Below are positions 1 through 13,700 of a DNA stretch of 64,000 nucleotides, piece after piece. A program made the translations under genes and the position numbers. Every line of letters begins with the position of its first letter. Positions within the stretch are counted from its first letter, which is position 1. Under the pieces are notes generated by a model. It had not been told where the DNA came from. It did no database searches and saw nothing but the letters and a program-made list of their open reading frames with translations. The DNA comes from Nautilus pompilius (taxonomy: Eukaryota > Mollusca > Cephalopoda > Nautilida > Nautilidae), in the NCBI GenBank assembly GCA_018389105.1, contig JACATO010001028.1:124001-188000 (forward strand). The letters are read 5' to 3'.

Positions 1-319
1 CTGATCAATGTGTGTAATTGTATAAGTTTTTATTCCTTTCAGTCTGTCAGAGACATTTTTAACTACCCCCCCACAGGAGAATCATTCTAAAATAAAATTT
101 AGATTACATTTTTTAATCAATAAGAAACTTGAGAACCCTCCACTCAAAAAGGAATACAGAAATTTCTGCACCAAATAGCATCTTCTTGTGGAACTCCTGT
201 ACTGGCTTGTGAGGTATAAGGATAAAATGCAGCAGGGAACTAGAAAGGGAAGGTGTGGGATACCAACCTCAGTGACCAAGCAACTTACTTGGGAACAGAT
301 GAGGGCGGTTGAGTGATAG

Positions 320-530
320 CCAAGGTGCAAGCCAATCGAGTTACCAAGAAAACCCTGCTAAGATTCTACAGTTTTAGATGTAGGAGGAAACGCATGTGGC
401 CTGCAGATCTGGTAAAGAGAAGCAAGAAACCGTGCCAGGGAGGTATAGCAAACAGAGCTGACTCTGACTGGGATTCAAACTCTGGCCCTCAACCTTAGTC
501 TATCACAGGACTGGACTGCCACTGGCTATC
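320..530 (-). repeat. tRNA-derived SINE copy a
   Basis: Read on the minus strand it has a tRNA-like head (AGTGGCAGTCCAGTCCTGTG) and a B-box-like GTTTGAATCCCAG (about 467-486), then a body with CTGGCACGGTTTC and GTTTCCTCCTACATCT. The same order occurs in the copies at 2.1, 6.6, 14.8, 18.8 and 40.0 kb. Confidence 0.6.
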
Positions 531-2091
531 CGATGGTATTTTTACAACCAAAAGCTTACCCTAACTTTCAGCCATTTGCCTGCAGAGAGCATGAAAGCTG
601 GATGTACAGGGTTTACTAAGATTCAAATGGCTGGGGGGGGGGGGGGTCAGTATAACTATATTAAAGTTAAAATACTGCTGTGTGTAGAAAAACAACAGCA
701 AGCTATTTAGAGTCCAGAATGCAAGCAGACATGACAATACTTGAAGTAGACACTCAAATTGACAGACAGCCTTAAGGCTGACTAGATTCTTGCAAACCCA
801 AGATAGACAGATAATGCACATGATACTAATGAAAAGCAAAAGTAGAATGTCTTTGGAACCCCTACCAGAACAGGCTGGTGAAAATGTGTCAATCAAGGGG
901 AGGAAACTAAGTTGAAACTGTTTCACCAAAGGACTCATCATCCTATTTCACTGATGCACTTGTGATTGTAAAGTACTGGGTCATCTGTCAAGACACGGTA
1001 AGCTGACAATTGAGGGTAAGCATGGTGGAAGCTGGGCTAACAAACCCAAAGGCAAAAATTAGAGCTATGCAGAGCCAGGAGGAATGGTGGAGGAACTGCT
1101 AAAAACAGCAACATTATACTCACGCACACAATAGGCAAGGATTTTCAGATCATTAGCAAACCACCCAAGGGTAAAGTAAAACAAGGGGAGATAACTTGGA
1201 GGGGGGGCTGCAATTATATACAACTGTCAGAATGTAGTGGTTTCTTCCTATAGAATCATTGGGGGATGTCTGTGTACTGTTCTCGTCTTTGTCAACAAAA
1301 AACAATCTTGTACCTAGTAAAGCCAATCCTTACATGATATTTACTGAAGCATGATTTTTTTTTTTAATTAACAGAATATAATGGAAATTTCAATAATTTT
1401 ATATATTTTAACTATTATTCTAATGTGAATGCTCTTCTAAATAAAAAAAAAAATAGATAGAGACATGTTTGTTGTTAATATTATGAACTCTGATCCTATG
1501 ACAACATAACAATAAATTTTCTTAACTCTTTGTAAAGCTAATCAATACTGTTTTGTGCAAAGTTATTGTAGTTAATCAAAACAATCGTCTTAAGCACACC
1601 TGTGGAAAATATTAGCCCCTGCCAGCTACCTTCCCTTGGACAAGACCCTGTGGCAGGATGGTCATGGTCTGCTAATCATAAACTATTAAATAAGGTAAAC
1701 TTTAAAGATTTTGGAAAACACTCAGAACTAATTTCTCTCTTTATTGCAAACAGGTACAAGAATATATTGACAAATTTACTAATACTACTTCCTCAATGTA
1801 TACATACACACACATGCAGAATTAAGCAATAAGAGTATGCTTATAATTTAATTCATACTCTCAGTTGGTAGAATTTATGAAAATAAGACATTGAATTAAG
1901 ATTGCTACCTCAGTTAAATATCACTATAGAGGTGGCAATTCCACAAGCTTCAAATGGAATACTGAGACCTGTCAGTCAGTTGTTCAAATGCTTCTAAGTT
2001 GGTGCTTTATTTTTTTATTCATAGTATAACAGGTGCCCAAACTTTGTAGATGAAGATAGGTGTACATTAAAAAATGCCAGCATACAACCAA

Positions 2092-2300
2092 GTCAGGGGC
2101 AGTCAGTACAGTGGTTAGACTGCCAAGAAAGGGGCCAGAGTTCAGTTCCCAGCTGGAGGTAACTTCCCCCAACCTTGGATAATTTTCTCTCCCTCTTCTT
2201 CATCAGCGAATCAGTCATGTGGGTTTCTACCCACATATAAAAAATAAGAATTCTAGTAGGGATTTCCCAGCCATGATCAGAAGTCTCAGGGCCCCTCATG
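2092..2300 (+). repeat. tRNA-derived SINE copy b
   Basis: Plus strand: GGCAGTCAGTACAGTGGTTA head (A-box-like), GAGTTCAGTTCCCAGCTGG (B-box-like), then GTGGGTTTCTACCCACAT and TCTAGTAGGGATTTCCCAGC, the shared SINE body. Confidence 0.65.
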
Positions 2301-3388
2301 GCACAGGATAGGTGATGCTCTCTAGTTGTTAGATGTTGCACTATGATCCCTCACTAGAGTCATCTCCTTTGTGAAATGATGCAGCTTTTGGTTTTTTTTT
2401 TCTTACAGACATTTAAATCAATACCTTATTTTGTAATAAGCAAGAAAAATCGATAAAGGACACACTTAAATCCAATGTGCCTACATATACTGGTGAGGGT
2501 GAAGTTTTGACGACCTTTTATCAAATTTATTACATTCTACACCAGTTGATCTCATTGCACAGACAAATATAAATCACATTACCATCATAGCTCAAAGACG
2601 CATAAAACGTGATTAGACTTCTTGGCCGTAAATGTTGGTGTTTCATGATGAGTGGACCTCTCGGTGATCTGATCAGAGAAATCAGCTTGTAAAACACAGC
2701 AACTGGTCCATGTAAAAGGTTGTGGTAGTGACAGACACTCTGGCATAAAGGCCCAACATCCAGGCCGTTTGAGCAACATTGCCGGAAGGTTCTGTTAGTA
2801 AATGAAAGCTGGTCTTAAAACAATGCTAGGAAGAGTACAATACTACTGTGAATGTTGGCCAGATTTATACTGCTGTCACCATGAAGCTTGGTATTTTTAT
2901 TTTGGCTAGAACCACTCCCCCCACCCCAACCATGGTGAAGTTGCAAGATCAAATTTTCCTCGTGTGTCAAGCCACAAGCTTTTATTTTCAAACACCTCAC
3001 CACCATTTCACACTGGAATACTAGAGGCATTTATAGCTAACTGCAGAAGGTGTAAGATGCAGAGTGGCTGGTTGTACCAGGCAGTTACCAAAAGGTTCAC
3101 TGGCTCGAAGGGGCGGGGACAACCAACCAACACCGATCTTGTGAAAAAACTTGAGACTTTTGACAGTAAAGGGTACCTTTAGAACCAAGTATGCTGAAAA
3201 AAAAAATCATTTAGTGAAAGATAAAAGTTATTTATAATTCATTTTTTCCTTTTTGTTAGTCAAAACATCAAATTTTTTTTGTTTTCACTATATATGTATG
3301 TACTGAGAGAGAGAGAATTGTGAAAAGATGGTTTATAGATGCCTGGTCAGCAATTTAAAAACCAGAGACAGAACAATTGAAGAAAACA

Positions 3389-4536
3389 TTTATTCACTGT
3401 GAAACTCTTTACATCTTTCAAATAACAAAGTACTTTAGGTAGCAGTTCACAAATTTTAGAGCATTTGAGAAAACAAAATTCTGATAAAGGTATATATATA
3501 TATATATTTTTTTTTTAAAGGATAAAGCTATGAAATTAGCAATCTGATACAAGTGCCGCATTTGATGGAGAGTTGTTTATATAGCTAACGATCCTCTTTC
3601 TACAGTATAAACATTCCTTTGCAATTTTTTTTTTGGATTTAAAAAAAAAAATAGACAGCATAAAACTATCAAATAACAGGTATACTAGAATTACTGTAGT
3701 TAACACAGTTTGTTGCTTGATGTCTGAAGCCAATGTTCATCAAAATATTACAGAATTCCATTTAAAAAAAAAAAGGGTCCAAAACTGCTAAAACTCTTAA
3801 AACAAAATGCGTACATATTTCGCACCTGGGGCCTTATATAAGCTGTTGTTAATTGAATTTACTTCACACAAGAAAAAAATTACCTAGACTACAATTGCGA
3901 TGTTGTGACAAACTAAATGAATAATTACATTAATTGGTATACAAGTTAAATGAAGAAAATATTAAAAACTAGGGTGTTTTCTTGCAGTTAGAGAAACTAT
4001 TTCACCTGATCTAAACTGCATGTGATGGTGATAATGGAGTGAAAAGTGAAAAATTTGAAAACTGCCCCTTTCTTTCTTTTTTAAAAAAAAAAGACTAAAT
4101 TAAATATTCATTGTTGCTTATTTGTTCTCTGGGTAACATATATGCATACAGAAACAGATACCATAAAAGTGGAATTCAAAGTCAGATAATGAAATAGAAT
4201 TAGAGGAAAATAGCTGAACTACAGGACAACTTTGAACAGGACACCCACAGAGAAAGATTAAAAGAGGCAGCAACCTTGTATTGCTTGTCTATGCGCAGCC
4301 GGTCAGTCACAATTTCTAAGATCACCTGGATATTTAAAATCTTTCAAAATAAATACTGTAGTTTATCATGTACATACAGCAATTTCTGTTTTAAATACAA
4401 GTTCAAAATTGCTTTCAGAATATTTTAAAGATATATATCTACATATTTTATACATGAAATTGTTATTTGTTTGAAATCACCAACTATGCTGATGACACAC
4501 GTGATGTTCCCTTAGAGCATCTTTCATGCACTTTTA

Positions 4537-4567
<31 letters not shown>

Positions 4568-4733
4568 TTTAATTATAAGCTACTGCCATGTTCATTTGGT
4601 CCTAGACAGTTCATGGATTTGATGAATCGGTTAGTCCATGACATTCTGATGCAGAATATACTGTACATTGACCTTTCAATGTCTGCCAGTTTGCCTGCTG
4701 AATGGTGATCAATTGTTATCACTAAAGGAGAGG
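3389..4733 (-). other. GBF1: Candidate GBF1 3' UTR with poly(A) signal
   Basis: AT-rich noncoding DNA after the candidate stop. An AATAAA hexamer on the minus strand (TTTATT at 3389-3394) is followed downstream by T-rich sequence, giving a UTR of about 1.35 kb. It contains a TA repeat at 4535-4559 and homopolymer runs. The end is an inference. Confidence 0.35.
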
Positions 4734-4769
4734 TCACTGGTTTTCCGTAACTATACTCAGCTGTTCCAT
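4734..4769 (-). CDS. GBF1: GBF1 exon 38, candidate last coding exon (11 residues and stop)
   Basis: A strong pyrimidine-rich acceptor (CTCTGTTGCAG) precedes 4769. In the required phase 0 it encodes [11 protein letters not shown] then TGA at 4736-4734. Human ends with a comparably short unconserved tail. The intron to exon 37 would be 3.6 kb. No homology confirms this exon; another small terminal exon elsewhere in 4.8-8.4 kb, or readthrough of the exon 37 donor, remain possible. Confidence 0.5.
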   Translation of the reverse strand: MEQLSIVTENQ

Positions 4770-7700
4770 CTGCAACAGAGAAGTGAAGATTTAATCCAGG
4801 TGAGAGAGAGAGAGAGAGAGATAAATGGAATCACAATAACTAAAGCATGAGAAGTGATGACTTTATTTCATAAAAAAATTAATAATTCCAGGATGTAAAT
4901 GAGTCAAGAAAATTGGTAATTATCCACTGTACTAAAGGATGAGAAAAAAATAACTGTTTTAGGTTGACGATTTCAGCTAATGCCATTCAACGGTGCTTCA
5001 GTTTCTTTAGAGTGAACCTGAAAATGGTTTTCTGAATGTTTACTTTGTTGAAAAATGTGTTCCCGAACCCAACAATGTCAGATACAATATTCCCAAGACA
5101 AGAAATGTAAAGTTTGCTTCTAGACGGTTTACATGTAACCAATACTGATGCTAGCAGTTTTTATTGTTACTCTATAATAAACAACTTGTTAGATAGCCTT
5201 GACAATAAATAAATGGTGCACATTATACAGAAGCCACAGACTTAAAAAATGAACATTACACTTTCTACAAAGTATACAGAAAATATGGATGGGAAGCTAA
5301 CTCTGCTTCTACTAATGAGTTCTATAATTGTGGTGTGATACTATTTCAATCACTAGTATAATATTTTGTGTGCACGTGTGTGCATGCGTTTTCATTGAGT
5401 AAAAACCTGTAGAGGCAAGATGCAGAATCTTACAGAGAGAGAATGAGAGGAAACTCGTACAGGTGAGCATCGTCTTACAATCGAAGAACTGGCAGACAAA
5501 GCAAGTGTGCTGGTATCTCTACTGTCTGAGATCAACTGTAGAAGGCACTTGAAAAGGCATAGTGTAGGCAGAAGAGTTGCAGCACAGACTTCTATCGCCT
5601 GTTCAACAAAAACAGGAGCAAGGATTCTAGACAAGCAGATTACCTGGGTAAAGAATTGATCCAGGTGTTGTGTCGTCATTTGATGCAAGAAAATCAAATC
5701 CAAGTTTAAAGCAGGTGTAGATGAGATGAGATGGCTAATAATAATAATAAAATAATAATAATAATAATAAATAATAATAATAATAATAATAATAATAAAG
5801 CGTAACTAAAGACACAGGAACACTGCATGTGCACCAAAGCTGATGATTTTGGACAAACAGATGACACATGGATGTAACCCATCATTCTGATTTCAATAGA
5901 AAGACAATGAACCTAAACCCAGTTCTAACTTGCATAGGGACTTCTTGGCCAATAACGACGAAGAAATCCTAAAGGGAAATGGCAACACCAAACCAAGAGT
6001 TTCAATCTCAAACCCAATGAGTTGATCTGGTTACTGTTTGAGAGTAAGCAAGATTCTACTGAAGCCACTACAAAACACTGCAGACAATCCACTTCACATG
6101 CTCTGTGAACATGTAGATGATGCAGAACAGAGGATGCCATGGTCTACTGACTACTAGAATAAACTCTGCATATAATTTTAAAGGTGATTTGTCTTTTTTT
6201 GAGAGAGGTAAAACAAGCTTTACAGCTAATGCAATTTAAAACATAATTTTGCCTTAATTTAGTTTTTCAACTGCAAATATTTTAAATGCCCAGCAGTTAT
6301 CTAAATGATACCAGAAACATTAAACAACCCCAATGTTTTATTGGCAGTAGATTCTTATAGAGACTACAATCATAATGTCCGCCTGTTGTTAACGTGATGC
6401 ACCTTCAAGTTTTCTGTGCTAACAGTTAAAACAAGCTTCGCCACCAAACGTAAATAGTTCTTACTTAAATAATCGTTTATTTTACAAATTGTGAGTTTTC
6501 CGAATGTTCTAAGCAAAGAACTACTACTGTGTGAAACTATAAAATAATTTACAAGCAGCAGCAGCAGCCAGAAGGGACAGGCTAGAGGGTCCAAATTCAG
6601 TTCCCAGTTGGGGTTGGCTCGGTTTAGCGTACTTCCCTAGTCGCATTAGTTATATCCCATATTTAAAACTGGAAGAGTCCCAGTAAGGTTTTCCCTGCCA
6701 AAGTCAGAGGTGGCAGGGCAACACTTTCTATTAGAGAACAGCAGCACTACAATCCCTACACCTGTAGAAGACTCATTGATAACAAAAATTACTAACAGTC
6801 TGAAACACCTTCATCTTTTTTTAAAATAAGATTTAAAGTTTTCAGAGACGAGGATCATCAGCTGGTAAAATGAGATCAGCAGTGGAAGAGCCACCAGCTA
6901 GCGTGAGAATGTGAAGTGATACAGCTTTCCACAGCAAGAGAACTGTCAGAAAAATCTTTAGTAAGATCCCTAGTCCACTGCAAGCCCTCTACAGAAAAAC
7001 CTGATCAAGACACACAGTCACTCACTCTGCACATGTCAGACTATAGGCACAAGTGAACAGCATCAGGGCAAGAACAAAGTCTGATAGATGATGCAGTGCA
7101 ACAACCAGTCTTATTAATTCATATCTGATCTGTAGATTAAGATAAAGATAATAAAAAACCGTGTAGCTAGACTACAACCACAAGTTCGTTAAAGGTAGGC
7201 TGAGACTGTACTTTGTAAGATGTGACGTGGCTACTGAATAGCAGCAGTAACTTCAAACCATCTCAGTAGACACTTCCTCTGGATGACTGGACTTAGAATT
7301 AGTTTCAAACCTATTGTGTATTAAAGGGCAGAATTTAATAAGAGAGATCAGTATATAATTAAACGGATTCTTAAGCAGGAAACGAGAGAAAATCAAAAAG
7401 AAAGTGGCATGCCATTCAAATGATGTCACAGCATCTAATAATATATACACAGAACATATTCTTTCATTTGTCATCTCACCAAAAGACAGCAGAAGTCACC
7501 TGGCTGGTTACAAATCCAGGATCTGCAAGAAACAATGGTAATAATGGCAGAACTGCTGCACACCAGATAATGACACATTTAAAATTTAGATTCAGACATT
7601 TTTTTTTTTTTACTGAAATTGATCAGGAAGATTATTCATCACACACACACTCCCCCCCCCCCCACCTTACGAGAAACACTCAATTAGAAGTGTGGCTACG

Positions 7701-10700
7701 CTCTTTGCTCACCCACAGAGCAGCTATCTAGCTGGTCGGGTAATTGTTTCGTGAAGCCCCCAGCAATATTCGGGGTTCATTGCTTCCATGTGTTTAACAG
7801 AACAAACGAGCCAACCAACCCCTGGTAGAGAGGGGGGGGGAGGGGGTGAGAAGAAATCAAAGAACCAGGCCAAAAAAAAACCCATGCAGCTAATGAAAGA
7901 GGAGAAGAAAAACAGAGTGAACGGCAGCAGACAGAGACCAGCATAAATGCCTTGAGAAACAAAACCTCAGCTGTCACCACGACAATTGCCCCATCCATTT
8001 CAGATTTATAAAAGCCACGCAAAAGACAGAAAGACAAATAAAACGACACTGCAGGAGGGGGGGGGGTGTCCATGGTGTTATCGAGCCCATCTTGCTTTCT
8101 AGTGAAATGTTGTTGGTGACCCGGGTGTTGTTCTGCGGCACCGCACGTTGAAATTGTGTTGTGTACTTTAACTTATGTCCCTCTGGTTTCAGCTGGAACA
8201 TCCTGGTGATATAACTGTCTCTAGTGCTTACATTACTTTTCTTTTTTGACTTTTGTGAATAATTTGCTGAATTTTTATTCAAATCCTCCAACAAAAAAGA
8301 AAGGAGAAAGAAGGTGAATGGAGCTAGCAAGAACTTTGTTTGACATTTGATTTGTTAAAAGACAACATTAGTCATAAGCTATGACACCCAAAACTGTACA
8401 TAAAATAATCATCGTACCTGTGGTGTGAAAAAGGGAATGGTTGTACCTTGCATGATGTCAGGATTTAATAGCAATGGAACCGTTGTGTTAAGAATAGTAT
8501 TGGGTGTTGGGACCTGACATGAGGAAGACTTAGCCATAACGTTGGGCAGAGGAGGATGGAGAATGCAAGCTGCTGATGTTGGTGACTGGGATTCTTCAAT
8601 CAGGGGACTACCTGGTCTCGATGATTTACTACTTCCTGGAAAAGAAAAGAAAAACAAAATGCATTTACATGAAAAGCATACATCTCATTCTTGTTACTAC
8701 AATTTTATTCATACATCAGGATAGTTTTCACCAAGCTAAGTAACGCAGATGTTGTGACTGGTTACCAGAAGTATCCAACGATGTTCCTGTCAGAATGGTC
8801 TGCTCATCAAAAGGAATGGTACTTTCTACATCAGGCTCCATGGTTATTGATACACTCTTCTCCAGACCAACGTTGTTCCGATCGATCTTCTTGGGCTCTG
8901 AAATAAACACAAAAGAAAAATAAGGAACTCATCCAATGTTACTTAATTGCAAGTTTTTTTAAAAAAAAAAAAACAAACAAACATTCAGGGAGTGGAAATA
9001 TGTAATGTACAGAAATTAGTTAAATTATGCAAATGTGTTTTGAACAGTTTTCAAATTTTTACCACAATCGAAAAAAATGTTTGTCTAACACCGAGACCAG
9101 TTTGGTTAGCATTAGCAAGCAGACAATCATCAGAGGAAGAACAATAGTAGGCTCAAGAGAGTTAGTAAACCAGCTGCTGGCATTTGTGGTTTCATGCACA
9201 ACAATGTGACTGGGCTTATAGTCAAGTCATGAGATACACATGACAAATCTACTATCACAGGCAAGTTCCAGTAACACTACCTGCATCACCAAGCTCTCTC
9301 AACCATCAATTAGACCAAAAATGTGTCATCAAATTCCACTGGGAATGTTGATTAGTCCACATAACTTGATTCTGTTGACCCAACATCCCTGGCCATTTCA
9401 CAGAGGGAAGAGCGTAACAATGACGACTGTTTGGTCTCCTGAGCAACCTGTTGTTGGCTCACTAAAGCTTCCTTGGTTCAACTGCATTTCAAGAAGATTG
9501 TAGGCTGTGGTACAGTTCACTAATAACTACCCTGGCTTCTCTAGTTTACGGGCATACCCACCATGTGCTCTATTATCAACAGTGCTTAGTAACCAGACGA
9601 CTGACAGGTCACCTCTCCGACTGCAACATTTTTCAATCCGATTATCTGCCACCACTCCACCATACTTGCAATCATGGCAATTCTGGGATGCAACAACAAA
9701 TACAGGCATTTAATTTAAGGAGCTAAGCATCTGCTGCCAAGTAATAAAAGTTTCTGGTGCAAGAAAATCTGATAAGTTCTCAAAACAAATCTACTTACCT
9801 GGCTCTTGGGGCTTGAACAACTCATCTCTCAGGTGAGGAAGGAAGGTATCAATTCTGTCCCAGCTCAGTTTCCACAGCTGGGAGTCAGCGCAGTCATTCT
9901 GAAATATCCCAGCTGTATGCATCACCAGCAGCATGTTTTTCAAAGATTCAGGAATGGCTTCTGACTGAAAAGAGAGAGATTTTCTCAGCAGGGCACCTCT
10001 GTTATAGTACAGGCTGCTCCAGATGGAATGCCATGATTTTGCACCACTATACAGAGAAAAAGCCTAATGCTGTGCCGCATTTCCTGACCGAGCATAGAAA
10101 ACCAAATCTTTTGAGTCACTCATTGAGGAAAAGTCAGTCCTGATAATGTAGAGGAAGTCCAGGCCCCAAACTAAGTCCATTCACCAGTTTGCTCACCAAT
10201 TTCAAACACAGCCTCAATGTGTGTGGACTAACCAAATATTGCCACCAGCTGACTGTTCATGCCAATGAAACCATGCAGGAGGGTGACTGACAGTCCCTGC
10301 CATTGTCTGTCAATGGAGGCAAGTTTGTCAAAAACAATAGCCTGGAGAATTCTTAGGAAGGACTTAGGCATGTTTCTGTACAAAATTTCCTGCTATGCAG
10401 GGACTAACAGCTGAGGGCAAAGAAAAGCATCACACCTTTGGGGAGAGATTTTTTTAGGGTTGATGGAGACGGATTCTTCCATTCGTGATGTTTTGTGGTG
10501 CCATGATGAGGCAGGTGTACTTCCATTTGACTGGCATTGTCAACAGACGGAATGAGATTTTGGGCAGTTGTAAACTTGCATGAGATGTGCAGAATGCCAC
10601 TTCATCCCCAGGTGGTGGTGTTCTGCTATGCCATCTCCATAACGCTACAGACATTCTTTGTGGAATTGTGACATCAATGTTTTCCAAGGAGATGCCAATG

Positions 10701-13700
10701 ATTTCAACAGGATGGGGTGTGCCCACACCATGAACGATGTCTTTGATTATCTCCATCCCTGACTCAGTGGCAGGTTCATTTCAACTCTCACTGAACACTT
10801 TGAAGACAACTTTCTCTGGCTACTGACAAGCCTGGATAATCTGTCCAACTTCTTGAGGGGGCACCTGAACTAGCTTGAAAACAATCTGAGACCGCTCATC
10901 CTGTATCACCCAAGACACTTCAGAAAAAATTATGAACATGTAACATGTGCATATGAATGTGCATGCTATGCTTAACTGGAATGAAGTCATACTGAACATA
11001 TTCTTACATCAAACACAACTTTAGACTTTCCTCTGTATAGTGGTACCAATTTATGATGTGTGTCATTACTAGTTTATTAGTAATGAGTAAAACCATGGCA
11101 TTTTATCTAGGACATGCCATATAACAGTATACTAGATCAGCAGCAGCAGATATTTGTACAGCTGTCTTCTCTCAGTGAAATTTCAAGGAAGCAAACATAC
11201 GCTCAAGTTGCTTCTGGGTCAGTTGTGCACCAATACAATTAAAAAAAGGCAATGAAGTTATACATAAAAAAAAAACAAAATCTCTGTCCAGAACAGACAG
11301 TTTACAATGTTTTTTTTTACTAGATGACAAGTGGAAGGCAAACCATGTGTGGAAGTCCCAGAGAGCAGCTTTAATTACTCACCAGAAGATCACTTCCTTC
11401 AGCATGCATATATTTGTCCATAAACTCCAGAATGGTGAGCCACAGAGCTGTGAACGTACTCAGACTCAGTAAGGGAGTTAAATGCTGCAAAAACACCTGA
11501 AAGCAGAGTTTGAAAAGACATGCTAGATTTCTGTTTGGACCAATGTAATTGAACGCTGTTCTTTTGTTATTTTTTATTCCTGTTGAAATGCTGTAGGATC
11601 AACTTGGTGGCTGAGTTTAAGTGAAAAATCTGATTGTGCAGTAAATTCTACTAGTAACCTTTTCTGACGCTGAATAAGGGAAATGCTGTCAGCCAGCACC
11701 ACAGACTCGAGTATGGGCAAAATTCGGTTATTATATGTAAGAAATGGTTTTTGTACTACATATCAAAGATTACCAAGCTGATCACACCACTCATTTGAGT
11801 AAAACTACTAATGTTCATCCTATTTCCTAGTCTATAGAAGCTGCCTTATATTGTGATTTTACTTTGAAAAGTTGTCTTAATTTATAATAAAAGTATAAAG
11901 CCAGGAACCCCAACACAAAAGTAATAGGACTGTAACAATCTTTTCTGCCATGTTTGGTTTCTTAACCAGCAGAAATTTGGTTAATATAGAAAAATAAAGA
12001 CCACAAAGATCAAAAACACCTACATACGAGTCTGATTAACATATCCTCTTGTCTGGTGGAACAAGACTATTGAGCACGTTAACTTGCACAGACCATAGCT
12101 GAATGTTGAAGTAGAGGATGCTCTTTAGCTTAATAGTTGGTAGGCCAAAACATAAGTGGGAGAGTCATTCAGGGGCCATAACTGTGTGCTTCTCATTATT
12201 AAACAAGTGATGTTGTAGATCATTTAAACACTATACTGAATATTTGAAATAGAAATTACTCAGTGTACACACAGATTACCTTACAGAGTAGAGTGGATGC
12301 TCTCACTCTTGTTTCTTCCATGCCAGATGGATCCAGATTGTTGATGTTACCCAGCAACTTGGTCAGGAGAGGAAACAGTACCTAACAACAACAAATTGAT
12401 CTTGGGTTTATCATCTGGAGCAAGCAAGTAGTGGATCACTTTTCAACGTATTCAAAAAATTTTTTGGCTGTCACCGAAGCAGCAATCAGATGCTTGAAAA
12501 TCCTTGCATACAAAGGTAATCAATGCATCCACCAAAAAATTAATTGGACACAGGAAAACTGGTTATGCATGCAATTCTTTATGCTAGTAAATCTTGAGAT
12601 ACAGTAACGAGGTGAAAATTGGCCAGGTATCACCACACGGTATTGCAGTTTGTTTGGAATCTACTTTTTAAAAGAGTTGAGAGACACACATAAAAAAGAG
12701 AGTAAAAATGAAATTTGAATTTTGAAGCTAAAAAACAAACTTACCTTATTAAAACAAGCCTCCCATTCTGCTGCAGACAAGGTTTGTAAATCATGAACAA
12801 GTAGTGCCCTCTGAAGGTAAGTTAATGCTTGGCTTCGAACTTGCCGTCTTGAGTCACAACACAATCTTGCTATACCTGTTGTTAATGTAAATTTCTTCTT
12901 TTTTATTTTAAATGCACAGGACTAGATATCATGTGGAAAACACAAATGGTAAACACGTACTTTCAGCAACATTTTAAGTAAAACTACTCAGCAAAATCTT
13001 TGATCACAACACCATTGCACCTGAATGATGCATTAGGGCATCATCTGTTTATTGATACAGTATGTGGAACTTCTGTCCAACTTTTTAATGCATACCTGTA
13101 CACAGGATTGTTGCATGTCACGTATTTTGAGAAAGATTTTGTATAATTAACAGCTTAAAATAAGTGCTTTCAGCACAAAGCAGTTTACATAAAAAATTAG
13201 CAACAAAATCGTGCAGATAAATTTCAAAACAACAGCTACTGAATGTTTACCAAAGTTCTCTCTCATCTAAAATTAGAAGAAATGTTTCCTTTCTGTGATT
13301 ACTACAACTTATCAGTTTATTTCATAATCCAAGCTTCAACTACCTGCAGTTCTTAACAAAGAGTGAACTGGAATTCTCTGCAGCTACACAGTAAATGATG
13401 AAAGTGTCAAAAATCCAGACAACTGGAGCAAAAAGCAGAGGTAAAGATAAGCAAGATGTCAGAAATTAACTTTCTGTTTTTTTGTTTCTAAAGATAAAAA
13501 AATTAAGTCATGACTTTTTAATTTTTTTTTATTTAGAGTTTAGTTCACCACTCATAATCTATTTACCAATAGCATAAGTAATTTCTTTTCATGTATGAAT
13601 CAGTGAGGAAACAAACTACAGCTGCTGACCTTGTAGGAGAGGGCACCAACATTTCACCCACAATGAACTTGTTCCAGCATCTATGGCGTCAGCAGCGCCA

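Larger units (their letters stand above)
1..3388. other. Downstream flank of GBF1, no gene recognised
   Basis: AT-rich DNA with two SINE copies (listed separately), a G14-type run near 632-646, A/T homopolymers and a few short ORFs with no recognisable domain. I see no exon with convincing homology on either strand. Confidence 0.5.
4770..8417. other. Last GBF1 intron (candidate), mostly featureless
   Basis: AT-rich with a GA repeat near 4800-4822, the AAT microsatellite, SINE copy c, a C-run near 7652-7664 and a G-run near 8056-8067. No further exon with homology to GBF1 tails was recognised. Confidence 0.45.

Noticed and set aside
5392..5703. 103-codon minus-strand ORF considered as the GBF1 last exon
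   Set aside because: No convincing acceptor in phase 0 and no similarity to GBF1 tails; low-information Ser/Leu composition.
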